A stretch of 22,770 nucleotides of DNA from the NCBI GenBank assembly GCA_025355595.1, contig JANXZI010000755.1, positions 1 through 22,770 of the forward strand. Direction: 5' to 3'. This stretch comes from Spartobacteria bacterium (lineage in GTDB: Bacteria; Verrucomicrobiota; Verrucomicrobiia; Chthoniobacterales; Chthoniobacteraceae). The translations under genes were made by a program, and so were the position numbers. The notes under the pieces are model-generated. The model was not told where the DNA came from and did not search any database. It worked only from the letters and a program-made list of their open reading frames with translations. The stretch's first letter is position 1. The number at the start of each line of letters is the position of its first letter. Below are positions 1 to 7,933 of this stretch, in pieces.

Positions 1-1
1 G

Positions 2-403
2 AACCGCTACGAGATCCAAGTGCTCGACGGGGACAAGACGAAGCACGGCATGGGCGCGGTGATCAATGAAACGGAGTCGCCTTACCACGCTTACAATGGC
101 ACCGGGAAATGGAACGCCTACGACATCACTTTCCGCGCGGCGCGCTTCAAGGACGGGAAGATGTTCGAGAAGCCGCTGGTCTCGATGTTTTTCAACGGCA
201 TCAAAGTCCACACGAATGTGCAGATCAACCAGGTCCACGGTGGGCCGAAGTCCGGCCTCGATGGCGGCAACGACGGCGGCAAGGGAATCACCGACACGCC
301 CGGCGGACTCAAGCTCCAGTGCGAGGGACACGATGTGCGTTACCGCAATGCGTGGATCAAGGAACTCGATCTGGTGAAGCCGGACACGGACTTCAGCGAG
401 TAG
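2..403 (+). CDS. 3-keto-disaccharide hydrolase (DUF1080) domain protein, C-terminal part
   Basis: The gene runs in from the left edge; the reading frame is open from base 2 and ends with TAG at 401-403. The visible 133 or so residues look like the end of a DUF1080 (PF06439) beta-jelly-roll domain: a YEIQVLD strand, a WNAYDITFRAARF strand, a VSMFFNGIKVHTNV strand and a final RYRNAWIKELDL strand. The WN.Y.I and R..W.K.L signatures are typical of the family. Members are usually exported glycoside-processing or glycan-binding proteins, common in Planctomycetota, Verrucomicrobiota and Bacteroidota, and some act on 3-keto-glycosides. The N-terminus, and so any signal peptide, lies outside the window. 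It precedes a sulfatase by 67 bases on the same strand, which fits a carbohydrate-degradation role. The exact substrate cannot be read from the sequence. Confidence 0.85.
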   Translation, partial: NRYEIQVLDGDKTKHGMGAVINETESPYHAYNGTGKWNAYDITFRAARFKDGKMFEKPLVSMFFNGIKVHTNVQINQVHGGPKSGLDGGNDGGKGITDTPGGLKLQCEGHDVRYRNAWIKELDLVKPDTDFSE

Positions 404-470
404 GCGAGCCGCGGCGCTCCGCTTCGGGGCTTCCAACCGGGGCGGACTTCGCGGACTATTTCGTCCTCCC

Positions 471-1949
471 ATGAATTCCCGCTTCCTCGCATCCGCTGTC
501 GCCGCGTTCCTCCTCTCATTCGCCGTCTGCGAAACCTCCGCCACCCCGCCGCCGCAGCCAAATGTCCTCTTCCTCGTCGCCGACGACTTCCGCGCCGAAC
601 TCGCCAGTTACGGATCACCCGCGATCACGCCGAATCTGGATCGGGTCGCAAAGCGCACGCTGCAATTCGATCGCGCCTACGCGCAGCAGGCCGTCTGCAA
701 TCCGTCGCGCTCGTCCTTCCTCACCGGACGGCGTCCCGACACGCTGAAGATTTGGAACAACAGCGTTCACTTTCGCGAGCCGAACCCGGACGTAATGACG
801 CTTCCGCTGTGGTTCAAGCAGCACGGCTACGACACGCGCTGCGTCGGGAAAATCTTCCACAACTGGCATACCGCCGTGCATGGCGATCCGCGCTCGTGGA
901 GTGCGCCGGAATTTCTCCACTACGCAAACCACGGAGACGACAGCGCGCAGGTGAAAGGCGCACTCCCGCCGAATCTCGCGAAGACCGTGACCGGATTCGG
1001 TTACGCGAAAAACGGAATCTGCGAGTGCCGCGACGTGCCCGACGAAGCCTACTACGATGGCCGTGTCGCCGCCGAAGCCGTGCGCGTGCTCGGCGAGGTG
1101 AAAGCAAAACCATTCTTCCTCGCCGTCGGATTCTGGAAGCCGCACGCGCCCTTCAACGCGCCGAAAAAATACTGGGATCTCTACGACCGCGCGAAGCTCC
1201 CGCCCCTCGACCCACGCCGTCCCGAGGGCGCGCCGGACATCGCCTTTCACAACAGCAGCGAAGTCCTCGGCCCGGCGAAAAACCAGCCGCGCCCGACACC
1301 TGAGCAGGCGGCGGAAATGCGCCACGGCTACTTTGCCAACATCAGCTACATGGACGCGCAGCTCGGCAAGGTGCTCGACGCGCTCGATGCGAGCGGCGTC
1401 GCGGATCGCACCGTCATCACCTTCGTCGCCGACCACGGCTACCACATCGGCGAACACACGCTGTGGGGAAAGACCTCGAACTTCGAGCTGGATGCGCGCG
1501 TGCCGTTCTTCATCGGCACACCCGCGATGAAATCCGCCGGCAAACGCACCGCCTCGCCCACCGAGCTGCTCGATCTTTTTCCCACGCTCGTCGCGCTCTG
1601 CGGATTGCCAAAGCCCGACGCACTCGAAGGCACGAACCTCACACCGCTCCTCACCGACCCCACGCTCACGCTGAAGCCCGCCGCCTTCACCCAGCACCCG
1701 CGCCCCGCGTACTACGACCGCGAGCCGAGCAGCCAGCCCGCCGTGATGGGCGTCAGCATCCGCACCGCGCGCGTGCGCTACACCGAGTGGCGCGACTGGA
1801 AAACCGGCGAGCCCGTCGCGCGCGAACTCTACGACGCCGCCAGCGACCCGCACGAAATGAAGAACGCCGTGGACACGCCCGCGCTCGCCAAGGCGCAATC
1901 AGAAGCAGCGGCGCTCTTAAAAAAACAGTTTCCGCCGACACAACATTGA
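471..1949 (+). CDS. exported sulfatase, iduronate-2-sulfatase-like
   Basis: A 492-residue sulfatase predicted to hydrolyse sulfate esters, probably on a glycan, outside the cytoplasm. Residues 1-25 form a signal peptide (basic start, hydrophobic AAFLLSFAV core, then a Pro-rich stretch). The alkaline-phosphatase-fold core follows: metal-binding D38-D39 in FLVADDF, and the sulfatase signature CNPSR at 76-80, where C76 would be converted to formylglycine. Downstream are a K127 region (VGKIFH), H225 in WKPHAPF, D321-H322 in FVADHGYHIGEH and K334 in LWGK. The DHGYHIGEH and PNPDVMTLP motifs are characteristic of the iduronate-2-sulfatase branch. The length is normal for that branch. No sulfatase-maturating enzyme is encoded in the window. 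The stop lies 14 bases before the next gene, suggesting co-transcription. Family assignment is firm; the natural substrate is unknown. Confidence 0.93.
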   Translation: MNSRFLASAVAAFLLSFAVCETSATPPPQPNVLFLVADDFRAELASYGSPAITPNLDRVAKRTLQFDRAYAQQAVCNPSRSSFLTGRRPDTLKIWNNSVHFREPNPDVMTLPLWFKQHGYDTRCVGKIFHNWHTAVHGDPRSWSAPEFLHYANHGDDSAQVKGALPPNLAKTVTGFGYAKNGICECRDVPDEAYYDGRVAAEAVRVLGEVKAKPFFLAVGFWKPHAPFNAPKKYWDLYDRAKLPPLDPRRPEGAPDIAFHNSSEVLGPAKNQPRPTPEQAAEMRHGYFANISYMDAQLGKVLDALDASGVADRTVITFVADHGYHIGEHTLWGKTSNFELDARVPFFIGTPAMKSAGKRTASPTELLDLFPTLVALCGLPKPDALEGTNLTPLLTDPTLTLKPAAFTQHPRPAYYDREPSSQPAVMGVSIRTARVRYTEWRDWKTGEPVARELYDAASDPHEMKNAVDTPALAKAQSEAAALLKKQFPPTQH

Positions 1950-1963
1950 AACAATCTCCCCTC

Positions 1964-3061
1964 ATGAAACCAGTCGCCATCGCCTTGGTGTCGCTGCTTT
2001 TCGTGGCGAGTGCCGTGGTCGGAAAAAACCCCGCCGCCCATCGCACTGCACCGGAAAGACGGCGTATCGTTTGCACGACCGTTCTTCCGGACCGGCTAAA
2101 GGCAAAACGGCAAGCGTACGTTACCGCCGCATTGGTATGGCTCCGGCAAAATCAGAACACTGACGGCTCCTGGGGTGCCACACATCAGGGAGCGATGACC
2201 GGCCTCGCGCTTCTCACCTTTCTCGCATGTGGTGAGACGCCGGAGTCCAAAGCCTACGGTTACGCCATTGCGAAATCGGTGGAGTGGCTCACCGAGAATG
2301 GAGCGAAATTCGAGGGTCGGCTGAACATGGCAAAGCAGTTCTCCGGAGCCGCCGCGTATGAGCATGGCATCGCCACATATGCGCTCAGCGAGTACTACAA
2401 CATAACCAAGGACGAGGATGTTCTGCCCGTCCTCCGACAGGCAGTCGCCCACATCGTCGCTGGACAACATGAAGCCGGCGGATGGCGCTACACTTACGAT
2501 AAATCGGCAGGCGATCTCAGTGTCAGTAGCTGGCAGATTCAGGCGCTCCAGTCCGCATTTCTTACCAAGCTCGATATCCCGGGCTTGCAGCCCGCGCTAG
2601 ACAAAGCGGTGAAGTTTGTCGCGTCGCTGAGAGGCGAGCACGGCGGCTATGGCTACACCACGTCGGGAGACAGCTACGACGTCACAGGCGCCGGGATTTA
2701 CTGCAGGCTGCTGTGGAGAGGTGAGCGTGACGAATTGCGCAAAGGCATGGCGTGGCTGGTCGAAGAAACAGAAAAGAACAAACCGGTGAAGTACAACGGC
2801 GAAAACGCGAATCTTTACGTGTGGTATTATCACACACAGGCATGCTTGCGCTTCGGCGGGAGCGCGTGGAAAAAATGGAACCTCTGGTTTCAAGATGAAA
2901 TCGTTAGCGCGCAAAGCCCCGATGGAAGCTGGCCGGTTCCCGTCAGCAAGGGCATCGGCCCGCAAAGCGATCCCGGCAAGACCGGTCAGGTTTATCGCAC
3001 TGCGCTCTGCATGCTGATGCTCGAAGGTGATTTCCGCTATCGTCCATTTGTGCGGGAGTAG
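1964..3061 (+). CDS. exported prenyltransferase/squalene-oxidase repeat (alpha/alpha-toroid) protein
   Basis: A 365-residue protein starting at ATG 1964, chosen because it opens a clear signal peptide (MKPVAIALVSLLFVASAVVG); the open frame upstream is only the shadow of the sulfatase. The mature part carries repeats of the terpenoid-cyclase/prenyltransferase toroid type: WLRQNQNTDGSWG near residue 60, AGQHEAGGWRYT, LRGEHGGYGYT and AQSPDGSWP near the C-terminus, each preceded by a helix pair. I see no DxDD catalytic motif of squalene-hopene cyclases, so terpene cyclisation is unlikely. In these phyla such exported toroid proteins are of unknown function. It sits between two sulfatases, 14 bases after the first, so a role in the same glycan pathway is plausible but is inference only. 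Its codon use looks less G+C-rich than the flanking sulfatases. Confidence 0.85.
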   Translation: MKPVAIALVSLLFVASAVVGKNPAAHRTAPERRRIVCTTVLPDRLKAKRQAYVTAALVWLRQNQNTDGSWGATHQGAMTGLALLTFLACGETPESKAYGYAIAKSVEWLTENGAKFEGRLNMAKQFSGAAAYEHGIATYALSEYYNITKDEDVLPVLRQAVAHIVAGQHEAGGWRYTYDKSAGDLSVSSWQIQALQSAFLTKLDIPGLQPALDKAVKFVASLRGEHGGYGYTTSGDSYDVTGAGIYCRLLWRGERDELRKGMAWLVEETEKNKPVKYNGENANLYVWYYHTQACLRFGGSAWKKWNLWFQDEIVSAQSPDGSWPVPVSKGIGPQSDPGKTGQVYRTALCMLMLEGDFRYRPFVRE

Positions 3062-3152
3062 CGGACGACTGCTCCATCGGCGCTCGCTCCGCGGATAGCT
3101 ACCTCTGCCGAGAAATGATTGAGCAACACAATTTATCGCAAGCATCCGACGT

Positions 3153-4910
3153 ATGAAACGATTCATCCTGCTCCTCGCGCTGATCCCATTTTTTGCCACC
3201 GCCGCCGATGAGAAAAAGCCGAACGTCGTCGTGCTCCTCGCGGACGATCAGGGCTGGGGCGATCTCAGTTTCAACGGCAACACGAACATCTCGACGCCGA
3301 ACATTGATTCGCTCGGCAAAAAGGGCGCGGTGCTGGATCGCTTTTTCGTGTGCCCGGTGTGCTCGCCGACGCGCGCGGAATTTCTCACCGGCCGCTGGCA
3401 TCCGCGCGGCGGCGTGTGGAATGTCTCGACCGGCGGCGAGCGGCTGAATCTCGACGAGAAGACCATCGCGGACACGTTCAGCGCGGCGGGCTACGCGACG
3501 GCGGCGTTTGGAAAATGGCACAACGGGATGCAGTATCCGTATCACCCGTGCGGGCGCGGCTTCGGGGAATACTACGGCTTCTGCTCGGGGCACTGGGGCG
3601 ACTACTTTGACGCGCCGCTCGAGCACAACGGCGAACTTGTGAAGGGCGAGGGCTACATCGCGGACGACTTCACGAACCACGCGCTGAAGTTCATCGAGGA
3701 AAACAAGGCGCGTCCGTTTTTTTGTTACGTGCCGTTCAACACGCCGCACTGGCCCGCGCAGGTGCCGGATGAATTTTTCGCGCCGTTTGCAAATGCCGAT
3801 TTGAAAATGCGCGCGACGAATCCCAAGCAGGAGGAAATCGCCGACACGCGCGCGTCGCTCGCGATGACGGCAAACCTCGACTGGAACGTGGGCCGCGTGC
3901 TGAAGCGCCTCGACGAGTTGAAGCTCGCGGACAGCACGATCGTGATTTATTTCAGCGACAACGGCCCGAACACCTTCCGCTGGAACGGCGGCATGAAGGG
4001 CAAGAAGGCCTCGACCGACGAGGGCGGCGTGCGCGCGCCATTCCTCATCCGCTGGCCCGGCCACATCAGCGAAGGCAAACGGGTCACGCAAATCGCCGGC
4101 GCAATCGATCTGCTGCCGACGCTCGCGGAGCTTTGCGGCGTGCCGATCATTTCGACGAAGCCGCTCGATGGCGTGTCGCTCCAGCCGCTCCTGCTCGCGG
4201 AAGCCCAGGCGAAATGGAATGACCGCATGATTTTCTCCCACTGGGCCGGGCGCGTGAGCGTGCGCACACAGACGCATCGTCTCGACAGCACGGGCCAGCT
4301 TTTCGACATGGTCGCAGACCCTGGCCAGTCGCACGACATCGCGAAGGACTTACCGGAGGTCACCGCACGCCTCGCGAAAGCCGTCGCCGACTGGAAGGCC
4401 GACGTGATGCCCGGCATCGCGAACAAGGAACTCGCGCCGTTCACCGTCGGCTATCCCGAGTTTCCCCTCACCCAGCTCCCCGCGCGCGACGGCATCCCGC
4501 ACGGCGGCGTGAAGCGTAGCGCGGGCGCGCCGAACTGCTCGTTTTTCACGAACTGGAAAAGCGCGGACGACAGCATCACCTGGGACATTGAGGTCGCAAC
4601 CGCGGGGAAATACGAGGCCACCGTCTATTACACCTGCCCCGCCGCGGACGTGGGATCGAAGGTGGCGCTGAGCTTCGACGGCAGCCGCGTGGAAAAGACC
4701 GTGAGCGAGCCGCACGATCCGCCGCTGCACGGCGCGGAGCATGACCGCGCACCGCGTGGAGGCGAATCCTACGTGAAGGACTTCAAGCCACTCCCGTTCG
4801 GCACGCTCGACCTCAAGCCGGGACGCGGCCTGCTCACGCTCAAGGCCCTCACCGTCCCCGGAAAGCAGGTGATGGACGTGCGCTTGATCCTGCTCAAGCT
4901 CGTGAAGTAG
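3153..4910 (+). CDS. exported arylsulfatase with C-terminal accessory domain
   Basis: A 585-residue type I sulfatase. Residues 1-18 are a signal peptide (MKRFILLLALIPFFATAA). Metal-binding D31-D32 lie in LLADDQGWGD, and the formylglycine motif CSPTR is at 70-74 within CPVCSPTRAEFLTGR. Other active-site candidates are K121/H123 (FGKWHNG), H199 (FNTPHWP), D269-N270 (YFSDNGPN) and K282 (GGMKGKK). DQGWGD and EGGVRAP are typical of the arylsulfatase A / choline-sulfatase-like group. The sulfatase domain ends near residue 420. About 130 further residues (from roughly 455) form a beta-rich segment (WDIEVATAGKYEATVYYT..., LDLKPGRGLLTLKAL) resembling carbohydrate-binding-like domains attached to sulfatases in Planctomycetota and Verrucomicrobiota. 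It lies 91 bases after the toroid gene on the same strand. Substrate unknown; likely periplasmic or secreted. Confidence 0.93.
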   Translation: MKRFILLLALIPFFATAADEKKPNVVVLLADDQGWGDLSFNGNTNISTPNIDSLGKKGAVLDRFFVCPVCSPTRAEFLTGRWHPRGGVWNVSTGGERLNLDEKTIADTFSAAGYATAAFGKWHNGMQYPYHPCGRGFGEYYGFCSGHWGDYFDAPLEHNGELVKGEGYIADDFTNHALKFIEENKARPFFCYVPFNTPHWPAQVPDEFFAPFANADLKMRATNPKQEEIADTRASLAMTANLDWNVGRVLKRLDELKLADSTIVIYFSDNGPNTFRWNGGMKGKKASTDEGGVRAPFLIRWPGHISEGKRVTQIAGAIDLLPTLAELCGVPIISTKPLDGVSLQPLLLAEAQAKWNDRMIFSHWAGRVSVRTQTHRLDSTGQLFDMVADPGQSHDIAKDLPEVTARLAKAVADWKADVMPGIANKELAPFTVGYPEFPLTQLPARDGIPHGGVKRSAGAPNCSFFTNWKSADDSITWDIEVATAGKYEATVYYTCPAADVGSKVALSFDGSRVEKTVSEPHDPPLHGAEHDRAPRGGESYVKDFKPLPFGTLDLKPGRGLLTLKALTVPGKQVMDVRLILLKLVK

Positions 4911-5031
4911 GCAAGGCGTGCCCCCCATAGTTTAGCCCTGCAAGAGCGCACCTCGTTCCCTCCCGGCGGCTACGGAATGTCGCACCATTGACACCACCGG
5001 CGTCCCGCGCAAATCTCCGCGCCCTTTTTCC

Positions 5032-6246
5032 ATGAGCCTCATCGTCCAGAAATACGGCGGCACCAGCGTCGGCAACCCAGAGCGCATCCGCAATGTCGCG
5101 CGCCGCGTGGTCGCCACGCAGGAGCAGGGGCATGGCGTGGTGGTCGTCGTTTCCGCGATGAGCGGCGTGACGGATAATCTCATCAAGCTCGCGCGCGAAT
5201 GTTCGCCGAATCCCGAGGAGCGCGAGATGGATGTGCTGCTGGCGACCGGCGAGCAGACCACGATCGCACTCACCGCGATGGCGATCAATGCGCTCGGCAA
5301 AAAGGCGATCTCCCTCACCGGCGCGCAGGCGGGCATCGTCACGGATGGCGTCCACACGAAGGCGAAAATTTCCGACCTCACGCCGAAGCAGCTTAAGCAG
5401 CACCTCGACGACGGCTTCATCTGCATCGTCGCCGGCTTCCAGGGCGAGACGAAGGACAAGCGCATCACCACACTCGGGCGCGGCGGCAGCGACCTCACGG
5501 CCATCGCGCTCGCCGCCGCGGTGAAGGCCGACCTTTGCCAGATCTACACCGACGTGGACGGCGTCTATACGTGCGACCCGCGCGTCGTCCCCACGGCGAA
5601 GAAGCTCGACGAGATCAGCTTCGACGAGATGCTCGAAATGGCTTCAAGCGGCAGCAAGGTGATGCAGTCGCGCAGCGTCGAGTTCGCCAAAAAATTCGGC
5701 GTCGTCTTCGAGGTCCGCAGTTCATTCAACGACAACCCAGGCACCATCGTGAAAGAAGAAACCAAGAGCATGGAGGCCGTGGTCGTCCGCGGCGTCAGCA
5801 TCGAAAAAAACCAGGCCAAAGTCACCGTCCGCGCGGTGCCCGACCGCCCCGGCGTCGCGGCCAAAGTATTCAACGCTGTCGCCGCCGCGCAGATCGTGAT
5901 CGACATGATCGTGCAGAACGTCTCGCACGACGGCACCACGGACATCAGCTTCACGCTGAACGCGGACGAGCTGCCGAAAGTTGAGTCCGGCCTCGGCGCA
6001 GTCGTGAAGGAAATCGGCGCGCGCGGCCTCGAAATCGAGAGCGGCTACGGCAAGCTCAGCATCATCGGAGTCGGCATGCGCAGCCATAGCGGCGTGGCGG
6101 CGAAGATGTTCGAGGCGCTGAGCAAGGGCGGTATTAACATCGTGATGATCAGCACCTCGGAGATCAAAACGGCGGTCATCATTGACGAAAGCAAACTCAC
6201 TGAAGGCGCGAACGTGGTACACGAGGCGTTCGGGCTCGGGAAGTAG
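5032..6246 (+). CDS. lysC: aspartate kinase (lysine/threonine/methionine pathway)
   Basis: Catalyses ATP-dependent phosphorylation of aspartate, the first step to lysine (and meso-diaminopimelate), threonine and methionine. The 404-residue length fits the short, class II-type cytoplasmic aspartokinases such as those of Bacillus and Corynebacterium. The kinase domain spans residues 1-240: the signature KYGGTSVG is at 7-14, with VVVVSAMSGVTDNL, the LLATGEQ loop, TLGRGGSDLTA (147-157) and the TDVDGVYTCDPR nucleotide/aspartate region. Two ACT regulatory domains follow (about 262-335 and 340-404), including VPDRPGVAAKVF, IDMIVQNVS and GMRSHSGVAAKMF, which implies feedback control by amino acids. 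The start is the only ATG in a suitable position. The gene stands alone; its stop is 7 bases from the convergent stop of the next gene. An internal ATG at residue 247 is treated separately. Confidence 0.97.
   Translation: MSLIVQKYGGTSVGNPERIRNVARRVVATQEQGHGVVVVVSAMSGVTDNLIKLARECSPNPEEREMDVLLATGEQTTIALTAMAINALGKKAISLTGAQAGIVTDGVHTKAKISDLTPKQLKQHLDDGFICIVAGFQGETKDKRITTLGRGGSDLTAIALAAAVKADLCQIYTDVDGVYTCDPRVVPTAKKLDEISFDEMLEMASSGSKVMQSRSVEFAKKFGVVFEVRSSFNDNPGTIVKEETKSMEAVVVRGVSIEKNQAKVTVRAVPDRPGVAAKVFNAVAAAQIVIDMIVQNVSHDGTTDISFTLNADELPKVESGLGAVVKEIGARGLEIESGYGKLSIIGVGMRSHSGVAAKMFEALSKGGINIVMISTSEIKTAVIIDESKLTEGANVVHEAFGLGK
5770..6246 (+). other. possible internal start giving an aspartokinase beta (ACT-only) subunit
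   Basis: ATG 5770 is residue M247 of the aspartate kinase, in the sequence MEAVVVRGVSIEKNQAK, just at the beginning of the regulatory ACT pair. In Bacillus subtilis and Corynebacterium glutamicum class II aspartokinases, an in-frame start at almost this position produces the beta subunit of an alpha2-beta2 enzyme. The 15 or so bases upstream are purine-rich (GTGAAAGAAGAAACC), which could serve as a weak ribosome site, but there is no clean AGGAGG. The proposed product would be 158 residues. This is inference by position and family precedent. Confidence 0.35.
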
Positions 6247-6253
6247 CGGACTC

Positions 6254-6856
6254 CTAGCGTACGAAGTTGGTTGATTTTTCGGGAACGGTCGTGGAGTTGC
6301 CGAGATATTGGATGCGAAGGTTCGTGCCCTCACGAGCGACCACGCGAACTTTGGTTCCCACTGGCAGCGCCACTGCCCCTAAACCAACATGAATTTGCAC
6401 AGGCTCGATAACTGTCACCTCGGACGGCATCGGCTGGACACTCTTGGACTTTGGGGCGCTCGCTTTGAATTCGGAAAGCATGGCCACACCGTCTTTGAGT
6501 TTCTTGAGATCTTTCTCTTCCTCATCGGTCAGACTGCCTCCCTCAGTTCCGAACCATCCCGGCTTGTGTTCATAGAGTCCGATACCCTTGGTTCCGACCT
6601 CGATTAAGCGCTCTATGGGACGACCCATCCTCCCCAACAATGCAATTCGGTCAGCCGGTGCCATTGTTGCCGCTGTCCCTCTCCCACCGAGTGCCTGCGC
6701 TGTCCTCAGCATTTCTGCGAGCGGAACCATCACTTCCGCTTTGCACTTCGCCATTTCCGTATCCCAATCGCGCAGACTTTTCTTGTGGCTGGCATTCAAA
6801 TGGAACCCGCCTGCCACCGCTGCGACCATTAGCAAAAGAAAAACGAACGCTCTCAT
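6254..6856 (-). CDS. small exported or membrane-anchored protein of unknown function, SH3-like C-terminus
   Basis: I do not recognise this 200-residue protein by function. Residues 1-20 (MRAFVFLLLMVAAVAGGFHL) are a signal peptide or membrane anchor. The middle (about 25-140) is charged and helical, with a KxLKDGVAMLSEF helix that could be coiled. The last 45 or so residues (VGLGAVALPVGTKVRVVAREG..LRIQYLGNSTTVPEKSTNF) look like a small SH3-like beta barrel, seen attached to exported proteins in these phyla. The DNA is clearly less G+C-rich than its neighbours (bases 6481-6540 are 50 percent G+C by my count), consistent with a relaxed or acquired gene. It is convergent with lysC (7-base gap) and 125 bases downstream of the HTTM gene on the same strand. 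Confidence 0.7.
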   Translation of the reverse strand: MRAFVFLLLMVAAVAGGFHLNASHKKSLRDWDTEMAKCKAEVMVPLAEMLRTAQALGGRGTAATMAPADRIALLGRMGRPIERLIEVGTKGIGLYEHKPGWFGTEGGSLTDEEEKDLKKLKDGVAMLSEFKASAPKSKSVQPMPSEVTVIEPVQIHVGLGAVALPVGTKVRVVAREGTNLRIQYLGNSTTVPEKSTNFVR

Positions 6857-6981
6857 GTTTCCACTGTTGGGAACTCTCGTATTGTTTGCCAGTGAATTGT
6901 CCGCTGCTCATTGCAGGGTGAATCGGAACTTTCTGGGAAGCAGGTTTGGAGCTTTCTTTTCGGCAGCGCGGCCTTCCGGCG

Positions 6982-7926
6982 TCACTCTGGTTCGCTTCCA
7001 CCGGCTGGGCCACGCGTGACGAATCGTCGCATTCCGCGTGCGATGCCCTCGACATCCTCCGCGCGCAGGAATGCGGGATACGTCATCATCATCGCGAGGA
7101 AGAACAGCCAGAGATCGCGCGCGAAGACCGAAATGCCTGCGTGCAGCGCGAGGCCGAGCAGCATCCCCCACCGGCGTGTCCTTTTCACCCATAGCAGCAC
7201 GGGGATCGCCACCTCCGCGATCTGCACCGCATAGGTGGTGAATGTGAGGATGCCCCCGTATTCCAGCACCCAGCGGCCGGGCCAGCGCGCGTGATGCGAG
7301 AGCATGAAGTAGCTCATGAATTCGCCGTTGCCCCAGTACGGATCGGGATTCGCAAAGCGCGCGAGCACGGACTGCCAATAGATCACGACGACTTGGAGGC
7401 GCATGAGGATCAGCCCGTACCGCGGGACGAGGGCCGGGATCATTTTTCCTCCTGCGCGCAGCAGCGCCGGAAGCGTCCAGCATTTCCCCACCGGGCTCAC
7501 GAGGACGAGGAAGGAAAAGCTCCGCAGCACCATGTCCCAGCCGGTCATGGCGAGCGGCGCCCGCGCGTGGTAGGAGATGTGCCACACGAGCACCCAGAAC
7601 GCCGCGAGCCTCGCGCCGATGCCCGCGATGAGCATCACGAGCGCGAGCGCCGTGACCAGCAGGCAGCACGTCACCGCCGCGTCGCTCCGGGCGAATGCGA
7701 AGATGGAGAGATACACGGGGTCTGCCCTGGCGGCCACCACGTCGGGATCCATCATGCCGGAGTCGGAGAAAAAGACGTGCCGGTCCGGCCACAGGAAAAT
7801 CAGGTTCAGGAGCGCGACCGCTGCGAACGCGATCCGCACGGCTGCGTAGATGCGCTCGTCATCACGCCTGAGGAAGAGGTGCGCCGGCCCGCGGAGCCAT
7901 TGTGAAATCGGCGGCATGCGCGGCAT
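6982..7926 (-). CDS. HTTM-domain (vitamin K-dependent carboxylase-related) integral membrane protein
   Basis: A 314-residue polytopic membrane protein. After a short cytoplasmic start (residues 1-27) come several hydrophobic segments: IAFAAVALLNLIFLW, AAVTCCLLVTALALVMLIAG, LAAFWVLVWHISY, VLRSFSFLVLVSP, LMRLQVVVIYWQSVL, ILTFTTYAVQIAEVAIPVLLW and LWLFFLAMMMTYPAFL. The arrangement, with GWDMVLR, the R...VV.IYW..VLAR helix and the WGNGEFMSYFMLSHH loop, matches the HTTM family (PF05090-like, related to the membrane part of gamma-glutamyl carboxylase). Bacterial members are mostly uncharacterised; carboxylase activity should not be assumed. The upstream gene ends 7 bases before this start, so the two are almost certainly co-translated or co-transcribed. 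Confidence 0.8.
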   Translation of the reverse strand: MPRMPPISQWLRGPAHLFLRRDDERIYAAVRIAFAAVALLNLIFLWPDRHVFFSDSGMMDPDVVAARADPVYLSIFAFARSDAAVTCCLLVTALALVMLIAGIGARLAAFWVLVWHISYHARAPLAMTGWDMVLRSFSFLVLVSPVGKCWTLPALLRAGGKMIPALVPRYGLILMRLQVVVIYWQSVLARFANPDPYWGNGEFMSYFMLSHHARWPGRWVLEYGGILTFTTYAVQIAEVAIPVLLWVKRTRRWGMLLGLALHAGISVFARDLWLFFLAMMMTYPAFLRAEDVEGIARGMRRFVTRGPAGGSEPE

Positions 7927-7933
7927 CAGGCGG

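Noticed and set aside
615..1898. Long antisense ORF (427 codons) opposite the first sulfatase
   Set aside because: Arg/Ala/Val-rich translation without domain motifs; it is the shadow of a G+C-rich gene with clear sulfatase motifs on the other strand. The same applies to minus-strand 3099-4334 and 13677-15236 and plus-strand 10763-12322.
1964..3061. Squalene-hopene cyclase or a true prenyltransferase
   Set aside because: Only the toroid repeats are present; no DxDD or metal-site pattern, and the protein has a signal peptide.
6982..7926. Vitamin K-dependent gamma-glutamyl carboxylase activity
   Set aside because: Only the HTTM membrane part is present; the C-terminal lumenal catalytic region of the eukaryotic enzyme is missing.
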